DNA of 64,000 bases from Candidatus Chlorobium masyuteum (GTDB taxonomy: Bacteria; Bacteroidota; Chlorobiia; Chlorobiales; Chlorobiaceae): positions 1 to 64,000 of the forward strand of contig NZ_JAAORA010000003.1 of assembly GCF_011601315.1 (NCBI RefSeq). The letters run 5' to 3'. Shown here piece by piece: positions 52,574-61,529 of this stretch. The position numbers were made by a program, and so were the translations under genes. The stretch's first letter is position 1, and each line of letters begins with the position of its first letter. The notes below the pieces were generated by a model. It searched no databases and had not been told where the DNA came from. It saw only the letters and a list, made by a program, of their open reading frames with translations.

Positions 52574-53524
52574 TTATAGTGTTCCTGACAGCCGGTTGGC
52601 AAGAACCTCAAGCTCATCATTACTCTCTGGAGCAGTTATCCAGTTAACGTTAAGCCTATTTTTAAAAAAAGTCAACTGCCGTTTTGCATAATTACGACTG
52701 TGCTGCTTTATGAGCGTGATTGCGGCAGGCAATGCAATCTTCCCCTGAAAGTATTGAAAAAGTTCCTGATATCCCACCGATTGCAGTGCAGATGTTTTGC
52801 CGCACTCAAGCAATTCGTGATACCTATGATAGAGCATTTCAGCCTCATTGCAAAGGCCTGCTTCAATCATCTCATCAGTCCGGCGGTTTATTCGCTCATA
52901 GAGCCGTTCCCGTGGCATGGAAAGGGCGACGGAAGTATAGCTGATTGAGGGTTGACGCTTGTTGTTCTCCGCCTGTAATGCTGTAACAGGCCTGCCTGTG
53001 ATTTCAATTATCTCCAGGCTGCGGATGAGCCTCTGGCTCTTGGTTGCATCAAGAGTTGCGGCCTGTTCGGGGTCAAGCTGTCGCAACCGCTCAAAAAGAG
53101 CCTCTTTGCCCTCTCTCTGCATTTCCTCCATAAGTCTTTGCCTGATTACAGGATCAGCAGCAGGGAGGTCTGCAAACCCTTCAAGCAACCCTTCCAGATA
53201 GAGCGTCGAACCACCGGCAACAATCGCCTCTTTACCTCGCTTGTGAATATCCTGTATACGCTGAACAGCTTCAGCGGCAAAATCACCGGCAGTGAAGGGC
53301 TCTCCAATACTCTTTTCGTCAATAAAATGATGTTTTACCTCCCGAAGTACATCCCGGGAAGGCTTTGCTGATCCTATATCGAGTTCACGATAGATCTGGC
53401 GTGAATCAGCCGAGATGATCTCTGCACCGATTTTCCTTGCCACAGAAAGGGCCAGCGCGGATTTACCGGAAGCCGTTGGTCCGAGAATAACAATGACAGA
53501 TTGTTCTGTGGCTTCTGAAGGCAT
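52574..53524 (-). CDS. miaA: tRNA dimethylallyltransferase
   Basis: 316 residues from the ATG at 53524; a longer frame to 53605 is not supported. The P-loop is VILGPTASGKSALALSVARKIGAEIISADSRQIYRELDIGSAKPS. Also IVAGGSTLYLEGLLEGFADLP and QSVGYQELFQYFQG, then the C-terminal AKRQLTFFKNRLNVNWI. Adds dimethylallyl to A37 of tRNAs that read UNN codons. No strong ribosome site precedes the start. Confidence 0.93.
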   Translation of the reverse strand: MPSEATEQSVIVILGPTASGKSALALSVARKIGAEIISADSRQIYRELDIGSAKPSRDVLREVKHHFIDEKSIGEPFTAGDFAAEAVQRIQDIHKRGKEAIVAGGSTLYLEGLLEGFADLPAADPVIRQRLMEEMQREGKEALFERLRQLDPEQAATLDATKSQRLIRSLEIIEITGRPVTALQAENNKRQPSISYTSVALSMPRERLYERINRRTDEMIEAGLCNEAEMLYHRYHELLECGKTSALQSVGYQELFQYFQGKIALPAAITLIKQHSRNYAKRQLTFFKNRLNVNWITAPESNDELEVLANRLSGTL

Positions 53525-53613
53525 GATTGACGGATACAAAAGATCAGTAATGTCAGTGTGATGAGGAAAAATAGAAGATAATCCGAATATGCGAAACCTG
53601 CTCAAACCAAGAG

Positions 53614-53632
53614 GAGGGGACGTTCATGATTT
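53614..53632. repeat. Left terminal inverted repeat of the RAYT element
   Basis: GAGGGGACGTTCATGATTT, 19 bp, an exact reverse complement of 54695-54713. Together the repeats delimit a 1.1-kb unit containing one transposase gene. Confidence 0.85.
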
Positions 53633-53715
53633 TCTGTATTTCCTCTCTTCTTTTTTGGGAAGAGACGTGTAAATAAAGTATAATAATCCTGATAAAAGTA
53701 ACTTAATTTCGCATT

Positions 53716-54696
53716 ATGCCACGAGGAGCAAGACTTGATGCGCCAGGCACCCTGCATCATGTAATGGTAAGGGGAATTGAGAGAAAACGGATTGTGATTG
53801 ATGATGATGATCGTCATGAATTTGTGACACGCATAGGCCTGCATGCCATTGCCACAGGCACAAAAATATATGCATGGTCGTTGCTGAACAACCATGCTCA
53901 TATTTTATTGAAAAGCAGTGAATCGGGGTTATCATTTTTTATGAGGAAGCTTCTGACCGGTTATGCAATATGGTTTAACCGTCGTCATAAGAGGCACGGA
54001 TATTTATTTCAGAACCGTTATAAATCTATAATCTGTGAGGAAGAGGTCTACTTTCTCAAACTGGTCAGCTATATCCATCTTAACCCGTTCAGAGCCGGTT
54101 TGGTTAACTCTATCGATGAAATGAACAGCTATCCCTGGAGTGGTCATGCAGTTGTTATGAATCGAATAAAAAATATATGGCAGGATCGTGATACGGTGCT
54201 GCGATATTTCAGCCTGAAAGAAAGTTTGGCTCTACAAGCTTATCAGGAATATATCATGGAACAAAGTAGCTTGGGCAAGCAACCTCATCTGACGGGAGGC
54301 GGTCTGGTTCGCTCTGTTGGCGGATGGTCGGAAGTGCTTTCGCTGAAACAACGGGGAGAAAAACAGTTCAGCGATGAGCGGATCCTTGGACGCGGGCCGT
54401 TTGTAAAGGAGATACTTGATGAGGCGGAAGAGAATATTAAAGCTCGGGTGCCGGTCTCATCAAGCAATGATGATGCAATGGAATTATTGCAGAACAGATG
54501 TGATGCGGCTGGTATTTTATTACAAGTTTTACAGGCGGGGAGCAAACAGCGAAAGATTACACAAGTGAGAAAAGAGCTTGCTGTTCTGTTAGTAAAGGAA
54601 ATGGGGATGTCCTATGCCGATGCTGCAAAACTGCTGGGAATTTCAGCATCGGCAGTGAATCAGATATTCAGGCGTCCGGGTAATAAAGTACAGTAA
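53716..54696 (+). CDS. REP-associated (RAYT/IS200-like) transposase
   Basis: 326 residues. The N half is a Y1 transposase: MPRGARLDAPGTLHHVMVRGI, the HUH site in WSLLNNHAHILLKS, RHGYLFQNRYKSIIC and LVSYIHLNPFRAGLV with the candidate catalytic Tyr. The C-terminus adds a helix-turn-helix (LVKEMGMSYADAAKLLGISASAVNQIFRR). It is flanked by perfect 19-bp inverted repeats, and its stop codon overlaps the right repeat. RAYTs mobilise or maintain REP-type hairpins; these two repeats are candidate recognition sites. Confidence 0.88.
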   Translation: MPRGARLDAPGTLHHVMVRGIERKRIVIDDDDRHEFVTRIGLHAIATGTKIYAWSLLNNHAHILLKSSESGLSFFMRKLLTGYAIWFNRRHKRHGYLFQNRYKSIICEEEVYFLKLVSYIHLNPFRAGLVNSIDEMNSYPWSGHAVVMNRIKNIWQDRDTVLRYFSLKESLALQAYQEYIMEQSSLGKQPHLTGGGLVRSVGGWSEVLSLKQRGEKQFSDERILGRGPFVKEILDEAEENIKARVPVSSSNDDAMELLQNRCDAAGILLQVLQAGSKQRKITQVRKELAVLLVKEMGMSYADAAKLLGISASAVNQIFRRPGNKVQ

Positions 54697-54713
54697 ATCA
54701 TGAACGTCCCCTC
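54695..54713. repeat. Right terminal inverted repeat of the RAYT element
   Basis: AAATCATGAACGTCCCCTC, exact reverse complement of 53614-53632. The transposase stop codon (54694-54696) overlaps its first bases. Confidence 0.85.
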
Positions 54714-54822
54714 GCATTTTTCTGATTTATTTTCACACCGGCTTCGGCTCTGGCGCGTATCTCTGAAAAATTATCAGAATCAGGTTTGTATTGATTCATG
54801 AACGGCCTGCGGTATGAAGATT

Positions 54823-57819
54823 TTATTCGGTAACAGGTTTTGCCGGTTCGGCGATTTCCAGAAAAGTGGTGTAGATCATATCCGGTTTTTCACCTGTTTT
54901 TCGTATGCGGGGAAAGCAACTCGCCTTGATCCATCTGAATTTGTTGTCGCTATGTCCCATTATGCCCACAACAACATCTCGGACAGGTTTGCCGGTCTGC
55001 AATGCCACATGTGACGGGCGTTGATCCAGAGGGAAATCGGTGCCGTCACTCCGGACAAATTTAAGGGGCAGTTGATCCAGCACTTTACCCTTGATCTCTT
55101 CATTGGAGACCCCGAAAATACGGTGGGCCTCACGATTGATCATGATAACTGTTCCGAGAGCGTCATGAATCAGGGCGCCAACCTGCATGGTATCAATCAA
55201 AAAACGAAAACTCGACTCTGTCTCCTGCAGTTGCTCTTCAAGCCTCATGGAGATGGAGATGTCGTTAAAGGTAATCACCAGTCCGTCAATGCGATTATCG
55301 AGTGTCCGGTAAGGCATGATCTTGACCTTAAACCATCGCTCATTGGATGCAGGCACATTTTTTTCGCTCATCACAAGAGAATGAAGCACTTCGCGTGCAT
55401 CGCTCTCCAGCGTCGGGTAATACAGGTCGGTTGCTATATCGGTTATGGCACGTCCGATGTCAGCAGGAATCAGTTTGATTATAGTGGCTGTACGGTTGGT
55501 AAAACGGCGAATGTTGAGCTCATCATCGAGAAAGAGTGTCGCAATATCGGTGCTGTTGAGGAGGTTTTTCATGTCATTATTGGTCTGCGTAAAATCGCTT
55601 ACCTTTGACTGCAGTTCATGGTTGACTGTCTGCAGCTCCTCGTTGAGCGATTGCATCTCCTCCTTGGAAGTATTCAGCTCCTCGTTTGTGCTCTGCAACT
55701 CCTCATTGGCAGATTGCATCTCTTCATTCGTTGATTTGAGCTCCTCCTGTGAGGTTTGCATCTGTTCGCGAATGCTCAGAATCTCATCCTTTGCCTCTTG
55801 CAGTTCATTTTCAAGCAGTGCAATCCGGCTGTCTTCGGAATACTCCGCAAAAGCCTCACCTGATGCTGTGCCCGAAACGGCTTTGGTGCTGTCGGTAAAA
55901 ACAATCATGACAAGCCCGCTCAATGTTTCGGGTTGTTCAAGCAGTTGTACACTCAAATCAACAATCTGTGTCCCTCCGTTGGTTCCGACAGTCAAGCCCT
56001 TTTTGGTTATCTCTCCTTTTTGATGCAGCGCATGACCGAAAAGAATATTCAGGTCATAACGGATACCATCCCTGGCCATGGCAAAGACATTCAGATTTGC
56101 TTTTCCTGCTGCCGGTTCAAGGTACTTGCCGGTATGGCCGCTGATATAGATAATGTCACCGTTTTCATTGGTGAGAACTGCTGCCGGGGTGTAGTTATCA
56201 AGGAGCAGTTGATCGGTTACTGCCTTCAGATTGAGCTCGGATGTTGCTGTTAGATGTTGCACAGGAGTAATATCGCGTGCGGGTGGCGGAAAGAGGCTTA
56301 ACGATGAGGGGAAATCAATCGGGACTGTTCGCCTGTGTTGATGAATATGGCGAAATATACGTGCCTTGCCGTCAACAGTTTCAAACAGATCGCTATTGGC
56401 CCCTATGGTTTCGGCACTGCCAAGAAAGAGGATGCCGCCACTGTTAAGGCAGTAATGAAAGAGCGGCAGGAGCTTTTTCTGGAGTTCCTGCTCAAGGTAT
56501 ATCAGCAGATTGCGACAGATAAAAATATCGATCTTGGTAAAGGGCGGATCCATTATGACGTTATGGGGAGCAAACACAATGGTTTCGCGGATCTCCCGCT
56601 TGATTTTGTAACCATGGTCATCTTTTTCGAAATAGCGCTTGATGCGTTCCGCTGTAAGGTCAGCCACAATATTTGACGGGTAGACTCCTGCCCTGGCCTT
56701 GTCGATAGCATCCTTGTCAAGGTCGGTAGCAAAAATCTGGAGTTTGAAATTTCCGGCTGGTTTTATGGTATCAATAACCTCCCGGAAGAGAATCGCAAGG
56801 GTGTAGGCCTCTTCACCGGTTGAACAACCGGCAACCCAGGCGCGTAAAAGAGCGCCTGATGGCCTGGTGGCGATCAGGGAAGGAATTGCCCGTTTTTCCA
56901 GGACCTCCCAGGCTGACGGATCGCGGAAAAAGTTTGTCACGCCAATCAGAAGTTCCTTGAAAAGCAGCTCGATTTCATGGGGATTCTCCTGGAGATACTT
57001 GACATAAGAGGAGATTTTTTCAATCTGATGAATGCTCATCCGCCTCTCAATACGGCGATAGATGGTGTTTTTTTTATAGAGTGAAAAATCATGCCCGGTT
57101 TGTGATCGAAGCAGAATAATGACCTTTGCCAATGCACTCAGTGAAGAGTCTTCAAGGCTGTTTGTCTGGTGGACGTTTATCTGTGCATGTTTGAGATAGG
57201 TAATGATTTTTTCCGGAAGCATTTCAGCCGGGGCAATAACATCGGCAAGTCCCTGATCGATTGCGCTTCTTGGCATTCCATCAAACTTTGCAGATGCAGG
57301 ATCCTGCACAAAAGCAGCCCCTCCTTTCTCCTTGATTGCTCGCAGGCCGAAAGAGCCGTCTGAACCCATTCCTGAAAGGATAACCCCGATGGAGTGCTGA
57401 TGCAGATCATCGGCCATGGAACGGAAAAAAAAGTCAATCGGCAGTCGCAACCCTCTTGGTTTTATCATATCAAGAAGATGCAGAACTCCGTGCAATATCG
57501 TCATATTCTTGTTTGGGGGAATGAGATAGATGTGATCAGGCTTGATTATAAGTTGGTCAGTAACTTGCATAACCGGCATCGGTGTGACACGCTGCAGCAG
57601 TTCCGCCATAATTCCCTTATGGGTAGGGTCAAGATGCTGAACAATCACAAAAGCCATCCCAGAAGAGTCCGGAACATTTTTCATAAACAGTTCAAGCGCT
57701 TCGAGTCCTCCGGCAGAAGATCCAAGACCGATCACAGGAAATGGTATAGGTGATGTCTCTTTGAGCACTATTTCACTGTGCTTAATTTCTTTTTGCCTTG
57801 CTGAGGACTGTTTTTTCAT
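54823..57819 (-). CDS. CheB-CheR-PAS chemotaxis-type fusion protein
   Basis: 998 residues. N-terminal CheB methylesterase (~18-205): GLGSSAGGLEALELF (Ser), VIVQHLDPTHKG (His), GMGSDGSFGLRAIKEKGG (Asp). CheR methyltransferase (~225-490) carries WVAGCSTGEEAYTLAI, ATDLDKDAIDKARAGVYP and DIFICRNLLIYLEQ. A long coiled coil (ESTNEELNTSKEEMQSLNEELQTV, ~690-745) is followed by two PAS domains, ending RFLIDTMQVGALIHDALGTVIMINREAHRIFGVSNEEIKG and NKFRWIKASCFPRI. No kinase domain and no adjacent che genes are present. Probably a sensory or regulatory protein; the target is unknown. Confidence 0.88.
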   Translation of the reverse strand: MKKQSSARQKEIKHSEIVLKETSPIPFPVIGLGSSAGGLEALELFMKNVPDSSGMAFVIVQHLDPTHKGIMAELLQRVTPMPVMQVTDQLIIKPDHIYLIPPNKNMTILHGVLHLLDMIKPRGLRLPIDFFFRSMADDLHQHSIGVILSGMGSDGSFGLRAIKEKGGAAFVQDPASAKFDGMPRSAIDQGLADVIAPAEMLPEKIITYLKHAQINVHQTNSLEDSSLSALAKVIILLRSQTGHDFSLYKKNTIYRRIERRMSIHQIEKISSYVKYLQENPHEIELLFKELLIGVTNFFRDPSAWEVLEKRAIPSLIATRPSGALLRAWVAGCSTGEEAYTLAILFREVIDTIKPAGNFKLQIFATDLDKDAIDKARAGVYPSNIVADLTAERIKRYFEKDDHGYKIKREIRETIVFAPHNVIMDPPFTKIDIFICRNLLIYLEQELQKKLLPLFHYCLNSGGILFLGSAETIGANSDLFETVDGKARIFRHIHQHRRTVPIDFPSSLSLFPPPARDITPVQHLTATSELNLKAVTDQLLLDNYTPAAVLTNENGDIIYISGHTGKYLEPAAGKANLNVFAMARDGIRYDLNILFGHALHQKGEITKKGLTVGTNGGTQIVDLSVQLLEQPETLSGLVMIVFTDSTKAVSGTASGEAFAEYSEDSRIALLENELQEAKDEILSIREQMQTSQEELKSTNEEMQSANEELQSTNEELNTSKEEMQSLNEELQTVNHELQSKVSDFTQTNNDMKNLLNSTDIATLFLDDELNIRRFTNRTATIIKLIPADIGRAITDIATDLYYPTLESDAREVLHSLVMSEKNVPASNERWFKVKIMPYRTLDNRIDGLVITFNDISISMRLEEQLQETESSFRFLIDTMQVGALIHDALGTVIMINREAHRIFGVSNEEIKGKVLDQLPLKFVRSDGTDFPLDQRPSHVALQTGKPVRDVVVGIMGHSDNKFRWIKASCFPRIRKTGEKPDMIYTTFLEIAEPAKPVTE

Positions 57820-58071
57820 GATAGAGACCTTGAACGTGAATGATGGTAGCCTGAATCCTGCAGATAACTATTCTTGAAGGCGTGAGTTCCTGACAGCATA
57901 AGTCAGGAGTTGATCAACACCAATATAATGATGTAACACTTCTTCTAAAGGCACTGTTTATGACCGTGGCGTCAGCCCTTCATTCTGATGCTCTTCTGAC
58001 CATAAGGTTTTTTTTCGAAATAATCCATGGTGTCATGCGGCCGGTAATAATGCGGGGGAGGTTATGCAGGT

Positions 58072-58650
58072 TTACAAAAACGCTTTGAGCGCCTTGAAGA
58101 CCCTTGAGAGGGGAAGACCGACGACGTTGTAGTAGCACCCCTCAATGCGTTTTATATGACAGGCCATCAGGGGATCCTGTATGCCATAGGATCCGGCCTT
58201 GTCGTAAGGCTGGAGAGAGAGCAGGTAGCGGGTGATCTCCCGCTCGCTCATCGGCTCAAACTCAACGGTAGTTGTGACGCACTCGGTGTGCGATCTGTCG
58301 CCCGAAAGCAGAACGAAGCCGGTATAGACCCGGTGTGCACGGTTCTGGAGCGTTTTAAGCATCCCGAATGCATCATCGAAATCTGCAGGTTTACCATAGA
58401 TGCGGTTACCCTTGGCCACTACGGTATCAGCCGCCAGAATCACTGCTCTTTGCCCGGTTTTCTCTATCATGCAAGCAGCGGTCTCTGCTTTTCTGAGAGC
58501 TATCAAGGTGACGTTCTCTTCAATCGAAAGTGAGGGATCGAGACTCTCTTCGGTATCAACCGCGAGTGTTTCAAACGGAAGCTGAATCAGCGAGAGTATA
58601 TCCTTGCGACGCGGAGACTGCGACGCAAGGATCAATCGGGGTTGATACAT
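58072..58650 (-). CDS. maf: Maf-family nucleotide pyrophosphatase
   Basis: 192 residues. Family motifs: PRLILASQSPRRKDILSLI, VILAADTVVAKGNRIYGKPADFDDA, and YDKAGSYGIQDPLMACHIKRIEGCYYNVVGLPLSRV. Hydrolyses non-canonical or excess nucleoside triphosphates (dTTP/UTP type). The start at 58650 lies 5 bp from the stop of the upstream symporter gene, so the two form one unit. Confidence 0.92.
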   Translation of the reverse strand: MYQPRLILASQSPRRKDILSLIQLPFETLAVDTEESLDPSLSIEENVTLIALRKAETAACMIEKTGQRAVILAADTVVAKGNRIYGKPADFDDAFGMLKTLQNRAHRVYTGFVLLSGDRSHTECVTTTVEFEPMSEREITRYLLSLQPYDKAGSYGIQDPLMACHIKRIEGCYYNVVGLPLSRVFKALKAFL

Positions 58651-58655
58651 GGTAT

Positions 58656-60419
58656 TCAGTTGAGATTGTTCCAGCCCCTGCGATTCAGGTCGGCAAAAAT
58701 GAGTGCTCCGGCAACAAGACCGCCGCCAAGGAAGAGCACTCCCTGAACGAGGTCACCGAAAATCACTCTGCCCGTGCCGAAGAGAATGGCGTAGATCATA
58801 ATAATGCCGAGAGCCCAGTCGGCAAAGAGCATGACAAACCCTTTATCGGACTCGACATCAGGAAGGTTAACGGAAACCTTTTTCCAGAGCAGACCGCCGA
58901 CCCTTGTGGTTCTGTAGAATGTTTCGAGCTGTGCCTGTTCTGTCGGTTTTGTCAAATAGGTTACGACAAGGGTTGCGGCAATGGTAATGGCAACGATAAT
59001 GAAAATCGAAAAGGGGAAGGTGATTGTGGTAAAGAAATTGATGCAGCCAAACACGATAAAAGGAACAACCATAGAGGTGATTTCCGACCATGCGTTGAGG
59101 CGCCACCAGAACCAGCGGAGAATAAGCACAAAGCCTGTTCCGGCTCCGCACTGGATTATGAACTCCCAGGCCCCGGTAATGGTTTCAAGCACAAAGAAGG
59201 TGATGTAGAGGGCAAAAGCAGCCGTCAGAAAGGTGGTTATTTTTGAAATATTGACATAGTGCCGTTCATCTCCGTCGGTTTTAAGAAACCGCTTGTAGAA
59301 GTCGTTGATGAGATAGCTCGTGCCCCAGTTCAGATGGGTCGAGAGTGTAGACATGTAGGCAGCAAGAAAGGCCGCAATCAGGAGCCCTTTCAGTCCGGGA
59401 GGAAGAACAGCTTTCATCACATAGACAAATCCATCCTCCTTCTGGTTCATGGGGAGATCCGGAAACATCACCAGACTTGCCAGACCGACAATAATCCAGG
59501 GCCATGGCCGCAGGCAGTAGTGGGCTACGGTAAACCAGAGCGTGGCAAGCAGCGAATGTTTCTCGTTTTTGGCGCTCATCATGCGCTGGGCAATGTAACC
59601 GCCGCCGCCGGGCTCAGCCCCCGGGTACCAGGATGACCACCACTGCACAAATGCCATGGCGGCAAAAGAGGCGAAGGTGAGGGCGGCAGCTCCGGTTACC
59701 GACCGATCGGTACCTGCCGGACTGAATGAGGGGAAAAAGTCAAACATCCACGAAGGCAGAGCTTTGGTCAGGCCTCCGGCCGAGACAACAGCCGGGGAGT
59801 TGACGGCAAGAACCGCAAGAATAATACAGCCTGCCATGGCGATTACAAACTGCACGGCATCGGTAATGGATACACCCCATAGCCCGGAAAGTCCTGAATA
59901 GAAGGTGGTCAGTACAACAAGGGCCACAATTGCCCACTCCGGATTAAGCTCGGGGAGCATGATCCGGATGATCTTGAACATGGCCAGGTTCACCCAGCCG
60001 ATGATAACCGCATTGATAAAGAGGCCGAAATAGACCGCCTTGAATCCACGAAGAAAGCGTGCAGCTCTGCCGCTGTAGCGAAGCTCGATGAACTCAAGGT
60101 CGGTCAGGATCTCTGCTCGTCGCCAGAGCCGGGCAAAAAAGAAGACCGTCAGCATTCCTCCGGAAACAAAGGTCCACCAGACCCAGTTGCCGGCAATGCC
60201 GTTTTTTGCAACAAATCCGGCAACAGCAAGCGGGGTGTCAGCCGCAAAGGTGGTCGCAACCATACCGGTACCGGCGATCCACCAGGGGAGCTGGCGTCCG
60301 GAAAGAAAAAACTCGTCAACATTCTCCGAGGCCCGTTTCGAGAACCAGAGACCGATAACAAGGGTCAGGAGAAGGTATCCGAGGATAAACCCATAATCGA
60401 GCAGATTGAGCTGTTCCAT
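58656..60419 (-). CDS. Sodium/solute symporter family protein
   Basis: 587 residues with about 13 membrane segments. SSS/SLC5 landmarks are FFLSGRQLPWWIAGTGMVATTFAADTPLAVAGFVAKNG and YSGLSGLWGVSITDAVQFVIAM; the signature-like LKGLLIAAFLAAYMSTLSTHLNWGTSYLINDFYKRF is near the middle. Imports a solute with Na+; the substrate cannot be told. A hairpin at 60468-60503 lies upstream. Confidence 0.88.
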   Translation of the reverse strand: MEQLNLLDYGFILGYLLLTLVIGLWFSKRASENVDEFFLSGRQLPWWIAGTGMVATTFAADTPLAVAGFVAKNGIAGNWVWWTFVSGGMLTVFFFARLWRRAEILTDLEFIELRYSGRAARFLRGFKAVYFGLFINAVIIGWVNLAMFKIIRIMLPELNPEWAIVALVVLTTFYSGLSGLWGVSITDAVQFVIAMAGCIILAVLAVNSPAVVSAGGLTKALPSWMFDFFPSFSPAGTDRSVTGAAALTFASFAAMAFVQWWSSWYPGAEPGGGGYIAQRMMSAKNEKHSLLATLWFTVAHYCLRPWPWIIVGLASLVMFPDLPMNQKEDGFVYVMKAVLPPGLKGLLIAAFLAAYMSTLSTHLNWGTSYLINDFYKRFLKTDGDERHYVNISKITTFLTAAFALYITFFVLETITGAWEFIIQCGAGTGFVLILRWFWWRLNAWSEITSMVVPFIVFGCINFFTTITFPFSIFIIVAITIAATLVVTYLTKPTEQAQLETFYRTTRVGGLLWKKVSVNLPDVESDKGFVMLFADWALGIIMIYAILFGTGRVIFGDLVQGVLFLGGGLVAGALIFADLNRRGWNNLN

Positions 60420-60467
60420 AGTTCAGGTACTATTAAACTGTTTTCGGGGGAGGCCTTCCTTGACAAT

Positions 60468-60503
60468 CAAAGGGCACCTCTTATGATTCAGAGGCGCCCT
60501 TTG
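60468..60503. terminator. Hairpin terminator downstream of the PfkB kinase
   Basis: CAAAGGGC-A-CCTC pairs with GAGG-C-GCCCTTTG around a 10-nt loop. It follows the minus-strand kinase gene and precedes the symporter gene. The T run is short, so efficiency is uncertain. Confidence 0.65.
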
Positions 60504-60552
60504 TTCTCCTGCCTGTCTTGTCGTCACCGTGATGAATATTTCCCGCTCACCG

Positions 60553-61464
60553 TCAGTTGTCGGTCCTTGAAAGTTCAAGGAAGCTCTGATAGCGATCCTC
60601 GATTTCAAGCAGATCAAGCGCTGCAATTTTTTCGGTACCGAATTTTTCAACACAGAAGCTTGCCATTGAACTGCCGTAAAGCACCGCCTTGCGCATCTCC
60701 AGATCATTGATTGTTTCGCAGCGTGCCAGGTGGCCGATAAAGCCGCCCGCAAAGGTATCTCCGGCACCGGTAGGGTCAAAAATGGACTCAAGAGGGAATG
60801 CCGGTGCTGCAAAAATCCCGCTGTCGGTAAAGAGCAGTGCACCATGTTCACCTTTTTTGATGATCAGGGTTTTGGGGCCCATGTTGCGAATGATTCTTGC
60901 TGATCTTACCAGATTCGGGTCACCGCTCAGGAGTCGGGCTTCACTGTCGTTGAGGATGAAGATATCGACACGTTCAAGCGTTTTTTTAAGTTCGGCAGGT
61001 TTTCCCTCAATCCAGAAGTTCATGGTATCAAGGATGACAAGCTTCGGCTTGCTTATCTGGTCAAGAACCTTGAGCTGCAGCTCCGGATCGATGTTGCCGA
61101 GACAGACAAAATCGGCATTCTGATACTGAAGGGGAACCACGGGATCAAAATCCGCAAAGACATTCAACTGGGTGTCGAGCGTATCGCGGGTGTTCATATC
61201 GTAATGGTAACGTCCGGCCCAGCGGAAGGTCTTTCCGTTTTCGACCTTCTGGACTCCTTTGGTGTCGATGTTTTTTGAATGGAGGAGATCAAAATGCTTC
61301 TGTTCAAAGTCGGAGCCGACAACACCGACCATCTCTACCTTGTCGGTAAAGTAGCTTGCCGACAGGGCAATATAGGTTGATGATCCGCCAAGGGTGTTGT
61401 CCGAACGCCCGAAGGGGGTTTCGATGTCATCAAAGGCAAGAGAACCGACAATGAGAATAGACAT
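60553..61464 (-). CDS. PfkB-family sugar/nucleoside kinase
   Basis: 303 residues. Ribokinase fold: SILIVGSLAFDDIETPFGRSDNTLGGSSTYIALSASYF, KLVILDTMNFWIEGKPAELKKTL, and the anion-hole and catalytic Asp in FDPTGAGDTFAGGFIGHLA. Phosphorylates a sugar or nucleoside; the substrate is not determined. Separated from the GH13 gene by 65 bp, and possibly cotranscribed with it. Confidence 0.87.
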   Translation of the reverse strand: MSILIVGSLAFDDIETPFGRSDNTLGGSSTYIALSASYFTDKVEMVGVVGSDFEQKHFDLLHSKNIDTKGVQKVENGKTFRWAGRYHYDMNTRDTLDTQLNVFADFDPVVPLQYQNADFVCLGNIDPELQLKVLDQISKPKLVILDTMNFWIEGKPAELKKTLERVDIFILNDSEARLLSGDPNLVRSARIIRNMGPKTLIIKKGEHGALLFTDSGIFAAPAFPLESIFDPTGAGDTFAGGFIGHLARCETINDLEMRKAVLYGSSMASFCVEKFGTEKIAALDLLEIEDRYQSFLELSRTDN

Positions 61465-61529
61465 AGTTTAAAGAGAGTTTGGTTTATGGAAAATGACGCA
61501 AGATACTATTTTTGCAACTTTTCTGTAAC

